DNA from: Rhodopseudomonas palustris
GTDB taxonomy: Bacteria; Pseudomonadota; Alphaproteobacteria; Rhizobiales; Xanthobacteraceae
NCBI RefSeq assembly: GCF_003226555.1
Contig: NZ_QKQS01000008.1
Location: 62,001 to 126,000 of the forward strand
Direction of reading: 5' to 3'
Length of the DNA: 64,000 nt
The notes under the pieces were generated by a model. It saw only the letters and a program-made list of their open reading frames with translations. It made no database searches and had not been told where the DNA came from. The position numbers and the translations under genes were made by a program. This document shows positions 52,538 through 60,814 of the stretch, piece after piece. The stretch's first letter is position 1. Every line of letters starts with the position of its first letter.

Positions 52538-53020
52538 ATGAGCGTCAATGTAATTTTCGGCTCCGATGCCGGCGTGACCCGCGCAGTCGCCTCGCGCATC
52601 GCCAAACGGATGCAGGGCCGCGCCGTCGACATCAAATCCGCCACCACCGCCGACTTCGAAGGCTGCAGCCTGCTGATCCTCGGCGCGCCGACTTACGGCT
52701 TCGGCGATCTGCAGGCCGATTGGGAAGCCAATCTCGACAAGCTGACCTCCGCCAATCTGACCGGCAAGAAAGTCGCGCTGTTCGGCACCGGCGATCAGAC
52801 CAACTACCCGGACAGCTTCGTCGATGCGATGGGGCTGCTCTACGACCACGTCGTCGACCGCGGCGCCGAGGTGATCGGCTTCACCGACACCGTCGGTTAC
52901 GACTACACGGCGTCGAAAGCCGAGCGCGACGGCCGCTTCGTCGGCCTCGCCCTCGACGAGGACGGACAGTCATCCAAGACCGAAAAAAGGATCACCGAAT
53001 GGATCAGTCGTCTCACATGA
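52538..53020 (+). CDS. fldA: Flavodoxin
   Basis: 160 residues. FMN phosphate loop VIFGSDAGVTRAVA at the N-terminus, LILGAPTYGFGD (first aromatic loop) and FGTGDQTNYPDSFVDAMG (second loop). Long-chain flavodoxin, an iron-free replacement for ferredoxin; R. palustris uses such a protein as electron donor to nitrogenase when iron is short. ATG 52538 gives the family start; the longer frame does not. Next to the haem genes, which fits iron-stress control. Confidence 0.9.
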   Translation: MSVNVIFGSDAGVTRAVASRIAKRMQGRAVDIKSATTADFEGCSLLILGAPTYGFGDLQADWEANLDKLTSANLTGKKVALFGTGDQTNYPDSFVDAMGLLYDHVVDRGAEVIGFTDTVGYDYTASKAERDGRFVGLALDEDGQSSKTEKRITEWISRLT

Positions 53021-53415
53021 GCGCCGCGACCTTGCAGATCTTCCAGCACCATCTCTACGAGCTGTCGAAGGGCATGCGCCCGCTCGCGATGATGACGCTT
53101 CCGGCGGTCGACGCCACCGCGATCGTGGCGCGGCTGCGCACCGCGGGCATCGCCCACCACATCCACGAAGCCTGCCAGCACCGCATCAACGTGGTGTTCG
53201 GTGTCGCCTCGGCGGTGCGCACCGTGCAGGGGTTCATGACCGGGCCGCTGTGTAACCTGTCGGCCGAGCACGACTTCATGCTCGGCATCCTGCTCGGTTA
53301 CGACCGCGAACTGCAATGCCACCGCTTCCTCGCGCGCAGCGGCGGCGATGCGGTCGATGCGGTCGCCGAACCGACCCATACGGTGGCCCCGAGCGAGCCG
53401 GTGCTGATTCACTGA
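52999..53415 (+). CDS. DUF2023 protein, flavodoxin neighbour
   Basis: 138 residues. LQIFQHHLYELSKGMRPLAMMTLP is the DUF2023 start block, followed by HHIHEACQHRINVVFG and HDFMLGILLGYDRELQCHRFL. DUF2023 proteins are usually encoded beside flavodoxin genes; the job is unknown, with a helper role for the flavodoxin likely. AAAAAAGG lies 8 nt before ATG 52999; an ATG at 53017 overlaps the fldA stop as ATGA and is an alternative. Confidence 0.85.
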   Translation: MDQSSHMSAATLQIFQHHLYELSKGMRPLAMMTLPAVDATAIVARLRTAGIAHHIHEACQHRINVVFGVASAVRTVQGFMTGPLCNLSAEHDFMLGILLGYDRELQCHRFLARSGGDAVDAVAEPTHTVAPSEPVLIH

Positions 53416-53535
53416 CGGCGAACGGCCGTGGCGTCATGCCCTGGATGGGAGCGACACCACGGCCCGCAAGGACCGGCCCTCGCCGCCACGGGCGCGGCCT
53501 TGCCAAGCTGAGCGTATCGGCTTATATTCCTAGCC

Positions 53536-54195
53536 ATGCGCTACCCTTTCAATCCTGCAATCGTTCGTATCCGGGTGACACCCGACCCGGGCACCGAAGG
53601 ACCGCCACCGGTCACGGGCGGACGGTCGAGGGGCTGTCGTCGGCCACACACCAATTCCACAGCGGCCGAGGTGCGCCGTCTGATCGAGCAGACGACGCTG
53701 ACCTATAGCGAGATCAGCGTCCGCACCGGGGTCGGCCGCGCCAGCATCTGCCGCTGGACCCGCGACGGCGGCTGGCAGCGCCCGCCATTCGCGCCCCGCG
53801 CCACCGATTTTTCGCCTTCCGTGCGGGCCGGCCAGAAGCTCAAATTGCGCCAGCTCACCGAACGGCTGCGGGCGCTGGCCGAGCGTGCGATTCGCGAACT
53901 GGAAAACGCTCCCACCGTGGACATCGACAAGCTGATGCAAGCGTTGCAGGTGGTGAAGATGGCACGGCTCGAATCGATGGGCCGACGCCGCCCCCGCCGG
54001 CAGCCGGACGGCACGCCGCGGCCGGTCTCCTGGTGGGTGTCGCGCGACGAAGCGATCCGCGCCGCCCTCAAGGAAATCCGCCGCGGCGGCGTCGATATCG
54101 ACCGCGTGCCGCAGCAGGCACTGGACCTCTTCACCGACGCCTACACGCCGGTGGAGGATTCGCCGATGCTGCGGCCGCGCGGGAAGAAGCGGTGA
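53536..54195 (+). CDS. Helix-turn-helix protein (terminase-small-subunit-like fold)
   Basis: 219 residues. RRLIEQTTLTYSEISVRTGVGRASICRWTRDGGWQRP is a clear HTH (about residues 45-80; seen as EISVRTGVGRASICRW). The remainder is Arg-rich and helical (RLRALAERAIRELENAP). Resembles small DNA-binding proteins of prophage type, but no phage genes adjoin. Function unknown; may be DNA-binding. Confidence 0.65.
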   Translation: MRYPFNPAIVRIRVTPDPGTEGPPPVTGGRSRGCRRPHTNSTAAEVRRLIEQTTLTYSEISVRTGVGRASICRWTRDGGWQRPPFAPRATDFSPSVRAGQKLKLRQLTERLRALAERAIRELENAPTVDIDKLMQALQVVKMARLESMGRRRPRRQPDGTPRPVSWWVSRDEAIRAALKEIRRGGVDIDRVPQQALDLFTDAYTPVEDSPMLRPRGKKR

Positions 54196-54308
54196 GAGCG
54201 GCAAAGGCCTCGCGTTCAATGCACAATTGGCTGCTATCGGCAGCTTCCGGTTGACCGCCTGCCCGACCACCACTACTCCACCACAAGCTCTTCGCTGGAG
54301 TTCTCAAC

Positions 54309-57300
54309 GTGTTCGACGACAGCCGTTCATTCATCAGCCGCGCGTTCCTGCGCTCGGAATTCAGTCTCGACTACAGCGCGTATTCAGACGAGACCGATTC
54401 GGCCCTATTGAGGAAACTCCACGAGTGGGACCGCCGCCTTCAACTCAGCGAAACTCAGGCCGAAGGAGCCTTCACCCAGGTCTTCTTCGTTGAAACGTGG
54501 GGATATGGCGAAGCTGGGCGCGTCCCTGCCGAGCATCACACCATCATCCCCAAACTCCCTATTCCCGGCGAAGGGGCGGGTGGTGGCGCGGGCGAAGCCG
54601 ATCTGGCGCTCGGGTGGTTTAGAGGGCGTAAAGATGCCATCCCGCAGGTCCTCTGCGAGTTCAAGGACATCCGCTCCAAGTTGGACGCTAAGCAGAAACG
54701 GAAAGGCAGCAATCGCACGCCCATCGAACAATGCCTGAACTACGTTCGCGGCGCGCGTCGCGGCCTCTTTGGCAACGAGCCGGTACAACCATGGTGGGGG
54801 CTCGTCACCGACATGAACGAGTTCCGCCTGTATTGGTGGGATCGCGCGCCAGCGGAGTACATCCGCTTCTTCATCAGGCGAGAAGATCTCCTGTCCGGCA
54901 GCTATGACCTGCTGAGCGAAACGGAAGACGCCAGATTCGATCGTTACCTGTTTTCGAGAATATTCTCTCGCGAGATGCTGCTGTCGGAAGCAGGCCGCCC
55001 ACAGCTACTACGTCTGATCGAACGGCAGTGGACCCGGGGACGCAAGCTCGAAGGGGAGTTTTACGAGCACTACAGGGCCGTGCGGGAGGCACTGTACAAC
55101 GCATTACGAACCTACAACGCCGACTTTCCGGGACGCCCCGGTGAACTGCTGCGGGTGACGCAAAAACTGCTCGACCGCTTCATCTTCGCGTTCTTTTGCG
55201 AGGACATGGGCGAGCGCCTGATGTTCCCTCCCCAGTTGATCCGCGACTTCATGCGCAACAGGAGCAACGAGCCCTTCTACGACGAAGGAGGGACCGAGCT
55301 CTGGGACCAGTTCAAGCGCGTCTTCGACAAGATGAATACGGGTGGGGCTCTAAATCGTGTGACCCTGCCGGAAATCAACGGCGGCCTGTTCGCCCGCGAC
55401 CCGCTGATCGACGGATTGACGATCCCGAATCACGTTTTCGCCAAGGCCGGCCAAGGAGCCAGCGAAACATCGCTTGAAAGCGACAAGAACACGCTGCTGT
55501 ATCTGAGCGGCCGTTACAACTACGCGGCACGCGGCGATGTGAAGGAAAGCCTAAGTCTCTTCACGCTGGGCCATATTTTTGAGCAGTCGATCACCGAACT
55601 GGAGTACCGCGAGGGCGAGCTTGAGGGACGTGAAACCATTGCAAAACTCTCGAAGCGAAAACGCGACGGCGTTTACTATACGCCGGAGCCGGTCGTAAAC
55701 TATCTCGTCGAGCAAACGCTCGGACCTTGGTTCGCGGATGCCAAGGCGGCGTGTGGCTATCCCGCGCCAGACGCGGGAGCGCCTACTCCCGCGGCCATCT
55801 CAGCCTATATCGAACGCCTTGCGCAAATTCGGATCGTCGACCCCGCCTGCGGCTCCGGCGCCTTCCTCATATCAGCGTTTCGTCGCCTGCTAACGGAACG
55901 AGTTTCAGCAGCCGCTGATCTCGACCGTGCACGCAGCGGCACGGCGAGCGCAGTCGATGAAGCACCGATCATCGCCGACATCCTTCGAAACAACATCTAT
56001 GGCGTCGACATCAATCCGGCGTCGGTCGAAATCACCAAGCTCGCACTCTGGCTGCACTCGGCCAGAGCCGCTGCCCCGTTGTCCTCTCTGGAACATACGA
56101 TCCGCATCGGAAACAGCTTGGTCGGCGAAGACTTCTGGATCGGGCGCCAGCGTTCTGCGGAAGCAGAAGAGCGAGTGCGCACGTTCGACTGGCGCACGGC
56201 ATTCCCGGAAATCTGGCCCGCAGGTGAAGACGGCGGCTTCCACATCGTTCTCGGCAACCCTCCCTATGTCAAACTGCAGAACATGACGAAGGTCAATCCC
56301 GACGTCGTCGCCTATTTGTCGGCCGAACGAGAAGAGGACACCTATCGGTCTGCACGAACCGGCAATTTCGATCTCTATTTGCCGTTCATCGAAAAGGGAT
56401 TGCGGTTGCTGGCATGGCGCGGGCGGATGGCCTACATCGCACCGAGCCTATGGGTCGTGAATCAATATGGCGAAGGTCTGCGCGGTGTGGTCCGCCGCGG
56501 CCGACATCTCGACCGATGGCTCGACTTCAAATCGCATCAGATCTTCGAGGATGTCATCACTTATACCGCCCTGCAATTTTTCACGCGAGAGCCATGCGAG
56601 GCTGCTCGTTTCTTGGCTGCGCCTGATGGAGAAATCGCGAACGCAGATTGGTCCGCGCCCGGATTATCTGTCTCGTACAACTCTATCCCTGATGACAGAG
56701 AGTGGCTGATCGCGACAGGGGCAGAGCGATCTCTGATCGAGAGACTAAGTCGAGATTGCCTACGGCTCGACAGCCGCGATTTGAGCAGAATAGTTGTCGG
56801 AATCCAAACAAGCGGAAACCACATCTATCATCTGCAACGCGTCGGCCCGGGCCAGTATCGGTGCGCACCGAAGGGCGATCGCGCTGGCGCGTATGAGGTC
56901 GAGATTGAAGATTCAATCATGAAGCCCCTCGTCTCCGGCGCAGAAGCAAAACGATACGAAGAACCTGAAACGAACACCTATCTGCTATTCCCCTACGAAG
57001 CAGACGAGCACGGAAAAATGACCCTGCTCTCTGTGGATGAGATGGAAAAGCGGTTTCCTAAAGCATGGTCTTATTTGCTTAGCTGGAAAGACGCTTTAAC
57101 GAACGGCGACACTGAGCGGCCTGACGACTGGTGGGGGTATGTCTACCGCAAGAACCTGGACAAACAGCACTTGCCGAAACTAATTGTAGCACAGACCGTG
57201 CCTGGAATGCGCGTATGCTCTGATAGCTTCGGACGCTATTATCTAGACAATGTTCGCGTCAACGGCATCTTGCCCGCCCGAGACATTGAGCATTCCTTTC

Positions 57301-57992
57301 TCCTAGGTGCGCTAAATGGTCCGATCGTTGATTTTGTCTTCCGGCGGATCAGCAAACCGAAGCAGGGCGGCTGGTTTGAAGCCAACAAGCAGTTTATCGC
57401 GCCCTTGCCGATTCCAAACGCTCCTCCGAATGAGCGGGCCGAAGTCTCAGAACGCGCGGAACGCCTCCAACAACGATGGACTCAACGTCGGCTCCTTCTC
57501 CGAGAGGCATCCGAAAGGCTTTCGGTATTGGCACGACAACGTCATCCAACACGGTGGCTCTGGCCCGACCTTCCCGAACTGCGCGAGATGATCGAACGAG
57601 CGCCAAAAGGCTTGCGCCTCGCGGCGGATCGCCGCAAATGGGCCGGTGAGCAGCTCACCGAGATGGAAGCCACGCGGACCGAGGCTTTGCAGGCTGCGCT
57701 CGACCGGGGAGGCCTGCGCCAAGCTCGTTTCGACAGAGGTGAGCTAAGGCTGTATGTCAGCGGCGCCGCCGTACTCGGCAAGATCTTCCTCGGCGAAGCG
57801 GAGGGACCGCTGGCCGAGGCATATTGGCGATGGCTTTTGCTAAGCGGTCCGGCGCGTGAGGCCACACGTTTCGCGGCTGATCTCCGACAGCCGCCGGCGC
57901 CCTCGGAGGAGCCGGCCGCGATGCAGTTCATCGATCGTGTCGCAGCATTGTCCGACGAGGTCGCGGGATCGAGGCTGACGAGCGCGCGTTGA
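54309..57992 (+). CDS. Type IIG (Eco57I-like) restriction-modification enzyme
   Basis: 1227 residues from GTG 54309. N-terminal PD-(D/E)XK-like nuclease (GEADLALG and LCEFKDI, about residues 95-121). Adenine methylase with SAM motif VDPACGSGAFL (about 508) and catalytic NPPY (about 649), then a target-recognition region to the C-terminus (GGWFEANKQFIAPLPIP). Cuts and methylates DNA as one protein. The base composition is less GC-rich than neighbours, pointing to horizontal transfer. The normal C-terminal motif continues in the +2 frame past the stop, so a 1-base deletion near 57960 may have removed about 30 residues. Confidence 0.85.
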   Translation: MFDDSRSFISRAFLRSEFSLDYSAYSDETDSALLRKLHEWDRRLQLSETQAEGAFTQVFFVETWGYGEAGRVPAEHHTIIPKLPIPGEGAGGGAGEADLALGWFRGRKDAIPQVLCEFKDIRSKLDAKQKRKGSNRTPIEQCLNYVRGARRGLFGNEPVQPWWGLVTDMNEFRLYWWDRAPAEYIRFFIRREDLLSGSYDLLSETEDARFDRYLFSRIFSREMLLSEAGRPQLLRLIERQWTRGRKLEGEFYEHYRAVREALYNALRTYNADFPGRPGELLRVTQKLLDRFIFAFFCEDMGERLMFPPQLIRDFMRNRSNEPFYDEGGTELWDQFKRVFDKMNTGGALNRVTLPEINGGLFARDPLIDGLTIPNHVFAKAGQGASETSLESDKNTLLYLSGRYNYAARGDVKESLSLFTLGHIFEQSITELEYREGELEGRETIAKLSKRKRDGVYYTPEPVVNYLVEQTLGPWFADAKAACGYPAPDAGAPTPAAISAYIERLAQIRIVDPACGSGAFLISAFRRLLTERVSAAADLDRARSGTASAVDEAPIIADILRNNIYGVDINPASVEITKLALWLHSARAAAPLSSLEHTIRIGNSLVGEDFWIGRQRSAEAEERVRTFDWRTAFPEIWPAGEDGGFHIVLGNPPYVKLQNMTKVNPDVVAYLSAEREEDTYRSARTGNFDLYLPFIEKGLRLLAWRGRMAYIAPSLWVVNQYGEGLRGVVRRGRHLDRWLDFKSHQIFEDVITYTALQFFTREPCEAARFLAAPDGEIANADWSAPGLSVSYNSIPDDREWLIATGAERSLIERLSRDCLRLDSRDLSRIVVGIQTSGNHIYHLQRVGPGQYRCAPKGDRAGAYEVEIEDSIMKPLVSGAEAKRYEEPETNTYLLFPYEADEHGKMTLLSVDEMEKRFPKAWSYLLSWKDALTNGDTERPDDWWGYVYRKNLDKQHLPKLIVAQTVPGMRVCSDSFGRYYLDNVRVNGILPARDIEHSFLLGALNGPIVDFVFRRISKPKQGGWFEANKQFIAPLPIPNAPPNERAEVSERAERLQQRWTQRRLLLREASERLSVLARQRHPTRWLWPDLPELREMIERAPKGLRLAADRRKWAGEQLTEMEATRTEALQAALDRGGLRQARFDRGELRLYVSGAAVLGKIFLGEAEGPLAEAYWRWLLLSGPAREATRFAADLRQPPAPSEEPAAMQFIDRVAALSDEVAGSRLTSAR

Positions 57993-58118
57993 ACGAAATC
58001 CTTTACGAGCTCTATGGTCTTTCGCCGGACGAGCGAAATCTTGTGGAGAACGAACCAGGGCGTCGCGTCGCCACCGCAGCGGCGTGAATTGCTCCCCAGA
58101 ACAGCCTATTGTCGCACC

Positions 58119-58376
58119 ATGACTCAGCTTCCTCTGTTCGACGAGCGCGTCAAAACGGCGCCGCGATCACCCGATGTCTCCTATATCCGCAGGAGTCTCG
58201 GCCGGTTGCTTCGTCTCGCCCGCGAGGCGGAGATCCTGCCATGGAGCGAAGCAGAAACCGCAAGTTGGGAAAAGCTCTTCCCGCAACTCGCCGCATCCTT
58301 GCCCGCCGATGAAGGCGAAGCGCTGATCGCCGAGTTCCAGGGAGAACTGGCCCGGCTGCGCTCACCTGCTGATTGA
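58119..58376 (+). CDS. Small protein downstream of the restriction gene
   Basis: 85 residues starting MTQLPLFDERVKTAPR. Charged, helical: SYIRRSLGRLLRLAREAEILPW, then ADEGEALIAEFQGELARLR. Likely travels with the restriction enzyme and could modify it, but nothing shows this. A terminator follows. The longer frame to 58014 is not protein-like. Confidence 0.6.
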   Translation: MTQLPLFDERVKTAPRSPDVSYIRRSLGRLLRLAREAEILPWSEAETASWEKLFPQLAASLPADEGEALIAEFQGELARLRSPAD

Positions 58377-58383
58377 GTTCGGC

Positions 58384-58414
58384 AACCTCTCCCCGCTCCT
58401 GCGGGGAGAGGTTT
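58384..58414. terminator. Bidirectional terminator between restriction and cyanase genes
   Basis: AACCTCTCCCCGC and GCGGGGAGAGGTT form a perfect 13-bp stem with a 4-base loop and T/A runs on both sides. The two operons converge here. Confidence 0.85.
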
Positions 58415-58428
58415 TGGTCGGCCTCCGC

Positions 58429-58917
58429 TCACTCTTCCTTGAAGCCGTATTCGGCGTGGTTGCCGGTGGCGCCGTAGTATTTGTACGGCAGGAACTTGCC
58501 GGACATCGACAGCTTGACGCGGTCGCCCTTCGGGTTCGGCAGACGCTCCATCACCATGTCGAAGTCGATCGCCGACATGATGCCGTCGCCGAATTCCTCT
58601 TCGATCAGCGCCTTCCAGGCCGGGCCGTTGATCATCACCAGCTCGTAGAAGCGATAGATCAACGGGTCGGTCGGCGGCATGGTGAGGCCCTCGCCACGCA
58701 TCGGCACCTCGTTGAGCATCGCGGTCTCGACCGCCGACAGCCCGAACAGCTCGGCCGCCTTTGCCGCCTGCGGCTTGGTCAGCTTCATCTGGCCGAGGAT
58801 CGCGCCGACCACCAGCACTTCGGAATGGCCGCCGATGGTCTCGCAGATGTATTTCCAGGTCCAGCCCTTCTCGCGCTTGATGTCGAGAAGCTTCTCGGTC
58901 AGGTCGGCTCGTTTCAT
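58429..58917 (-). CDS. cynS: Cyanate hydratase (cyanase)
   Basis: 162 residues. N-terminal HTH-like helix bundle (LTEKLLDIKREKGWTW), central EVPMRGEGLTMPPTDPLIYRFYELV and C-terminal FGDGIMSAIDFDM, the cyanase core carrying the catalytic Arg, Glu and Ser. Converts cyanate and bicarbonate to CO2 and carbamate, thus ammonia. AAGGAG before ATG 58917. Slightly longer than the usual 156. Last gene of the cyanate operon. Confidence 0.93.
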   Translation of the reverse strand: MKRADLTEKLLDIKREKGWTWKYICETIGGHSEVLVVGAILGQMKLTKPQAAKAAELFGLSAVETAMLNEVPMRGEGLTMPPTDPLIYRFYELVMINGPAWKALIEEEFGDGIMSAIDFDMVMERLPNPKGDRVKLSMSGKFLPYKYYGATGNHAEYGFKEE

Positions 58918-58960
58918 GGTCGGTCTCCTTGTGAGGTGGGGGATCGGTGGGTGGTGGGGA

Positions 58961-59848
58961 TCAGCGCGCGTTCGCCTGCAGCGGCACGACCGAGGCATCG
59001 TCGATGCCGGGACGCACGATCGGCACATGCAGCGGATCGTGGTTCGGATTGCTGCTAGTGAAGGTCTTGCTGCGCGTCACCAGGAAGTCGACGATATGGT
59101 TGCGCAGGCCGTAGTAATAAGGATGCCGATGCAGATCGATCCGAGCGCGATCCTTCGGCAGCGGATTCTCGACGATCTCGGCGATGACCGCACCCGGCCC
59201 GTTTGTCATCAGATAGATCTTGTCGGCGAGGTACATCGCTTCGTCGACATCGTGGGTGATCATGAAAGTGGTCTGCCCGGTCTCCAGGCAAATCCGCCGC
59301 ACCTCGTCCTGCAGCGAGCCGCGGGTGAGCGCGTCGAGCGCCGAGAACGGCTCGTCCATCAGCATGATCTTCGGGGTGATCGACAGCGCCCGGGCGATGC
59401 CGACGCGCTGTTTCATGCCGCCGGACAATTCCGACGGACGCTTGTGCTCCGAACCGGTGAGACCGACGAGATCGATGAAGCGCTGGGCATGGGCGCGGAC
59501 TTTGGCCTTGTCCCAGCTCCGCCATTTCGAACTCACCGCGTAGGCGACGTTGCCCATCACGGTGCGCCACGGCAGCAGCGCATGGCTCTGGAAGATCACG
59601 GCGCGGTCGAGGCTGGTGCCCTCGATCGCCTGGCCGTCGACGATCACTGCGCCCTCGGTCGGCTGGTCGAGGCCGGCCAGAATGTTGAGCACGGTGGTCT
59701 TGCCGCAGCCGGAGTGACCGATCACGCAGCCGAACTCGCCGCGCGGCAGCGACAGCCACAGGTTCTCGAAGATCGTGGTCTGCCCGCCGCCCGCGGCCGG
59801 ATAGCGCTTGGCGATCGCCTCGACGGAAATGAACTTGTCGTTCGTCAT
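58961..59848 (-). CDS. Cyanate/nitrate-type ABC transporter ATPase
   Basis: 295 residues. Walker A IGHSGCGKTTVLN, signature ELSGGMKQRVGIARAL, Walker B MLMDEPFSALDALTR, switch His in MITHDVDEAM. Nrt/Ssu/Tau type ATPase. The extra C-terminal 40 residues hold a conserved RHPYYYGLRNHIVDFL. Powers import of cyanate or a related anion. 5 bp after the permease stop. Confidence 0.9.
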   Translation of the reverse strand: MTNDKFISVEAIAKRYPAAGGGQTTIFENLWLSLPRGEFGCVIGHSGCGKTTVLNILAGLDQPTEGAVIVDGQAIEGTSLDRAVIFQSHALLPWRTVMGNVAYAVSSKWRSWDKAKVRAHAQRFIDLVGLTGSEHKRPSELSGGMKQRVGIARALSITPKIMLMDEPFSALDALTRGSLQDEVRRICLETGQTTFMITHDVDEAMYLADKIYLMTNGPGAVIAEIVENPLPKDRARIDLHRHPYYYGLRNHIVDFLVTRSKTFTSSNPNHDPLHVPIVRPGIDDASVVPLQANAR

Positions 59849-59853
59849 CTGGC

Positions 59854-60693
59854 TCACTCCGGAAACGTGACCATGCGGGTGAACCGCGCCAGCACCTGAT
59901 CGAGCAGCATGCCGACGATACCAATGGTCAAGATCGCAATGATGACATTGGTAATCGACAGATTGTTCCACTCGTTCCAGACGAAGTAACCGATGCCGGT
60001 GCCGCCGACGAGCATCTCGGCGGCAACGATCACCAGCCAGGCGATGCCGATGGAGATGCGCATGCCGGTGAGAATGGTCGGCGCGGCGGCAGGTAGGATC
60101 ACCGTGAAGGCGCGGCGCACCGTGCCGACCTCGAGCGTGCGGGCGACGTTGATCCACTCCTTGCGGACCGAGGCGACGCCGAACGCGGTGTTGAGCAGCA
60201 TCGGCCACACCGAGCAGATGAAGATCACGAAGATCGCCGACAGGCTGGAGTCCTTGATGGTGTAGAGCGCCAGCGGCATCCAGGCGAGCGGCGAGATCGG
60301 CTTCAGCACCTGGATGAACGGATCGAGCGCCTTGTTCATCAGCGGCGACATTCCGATCAGAAAGCCGAGCGGGATTGCGACGGCCACTGCCAGCAGATAG
60401 CCGATCATCACCCGTGCGATCGAATAGCCGAGCTGAATACCGAGCCCTTTGTCGTTGGGTCCGTTGTCGTAGAACGGTCGCTGAATGTGCTCCCACAGCT
60501 TGGCGCCGACGTCGATCGGCCCTGGCATTGCCGATTTGCCCTGCGTCGCGGTCGCGCCCATCAGCGCCGCATATTCCGGGCTCATCTTGGCGACCTCGCC
60601 GCTGCCGCGCGTCGCCAGATGCCACGCGGCGATGAAGCCGCAGAACAACATGATGGATACCACCGCAGCACGGAGGCGAAGGGATTTTGTCAT
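59854..60693 (-). CDS. Cyanate/nitrate-type ABC transporter permease
   Basis: 279 residues. Six hydrophobic helices; the EAA-type loop reads VRKEWINVARTLEVGTVRRAFTVILPAAAPTILTG (split: EWINVARTLEVGT, ILPAAAPTIL). Forms the membrane channel with the ATPase next to it. A GTG 9 bp upstream is an alternative start. Confidence 0.9.
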   Translation of the reverse strand: MTKSLRLRAAVVSIMLFCGFIAAWHLATRGSGEVAKMSPEYAALMGATATQGKSAMPGPIDVGAKLWEHIQRPFYDNGPNDKGLGIQLGYSIARVMIGYLLAVAVAIPLGFLIGMSPLMNKALDPFIQVLKPISPLAWMPLALYTIKDSSLSAIFVIFICSVWPMLLNTAFGVASVRKEWINVARTLEVGTVRRAFTVILPAAAPTILTGMRISIGIAWLVIVAAEMLVGGTGIGYFVWNEWNNLSITNVIIAILTIGIVGMLLDQVLARFTRMVTFPE

Positions 60694-60814
60694 GACGTCC
60701 ACCGTTCCACTCTGGTCCGGAGCGGCAATGCCGAGCGTCTCGGCACCGCAGCTCCGAAGTCTCCGCAAGCGAGCGGCGTGCTCCGGCATCTCCGGAGCAC
60801 GCCGGAAAGCTCCG

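Noticed and set aside
53536-54195. Prophage remnant based on the terminase-like HTH protein
   Set aside because: No capsid, portal, integrase or attachment site lies nearby.
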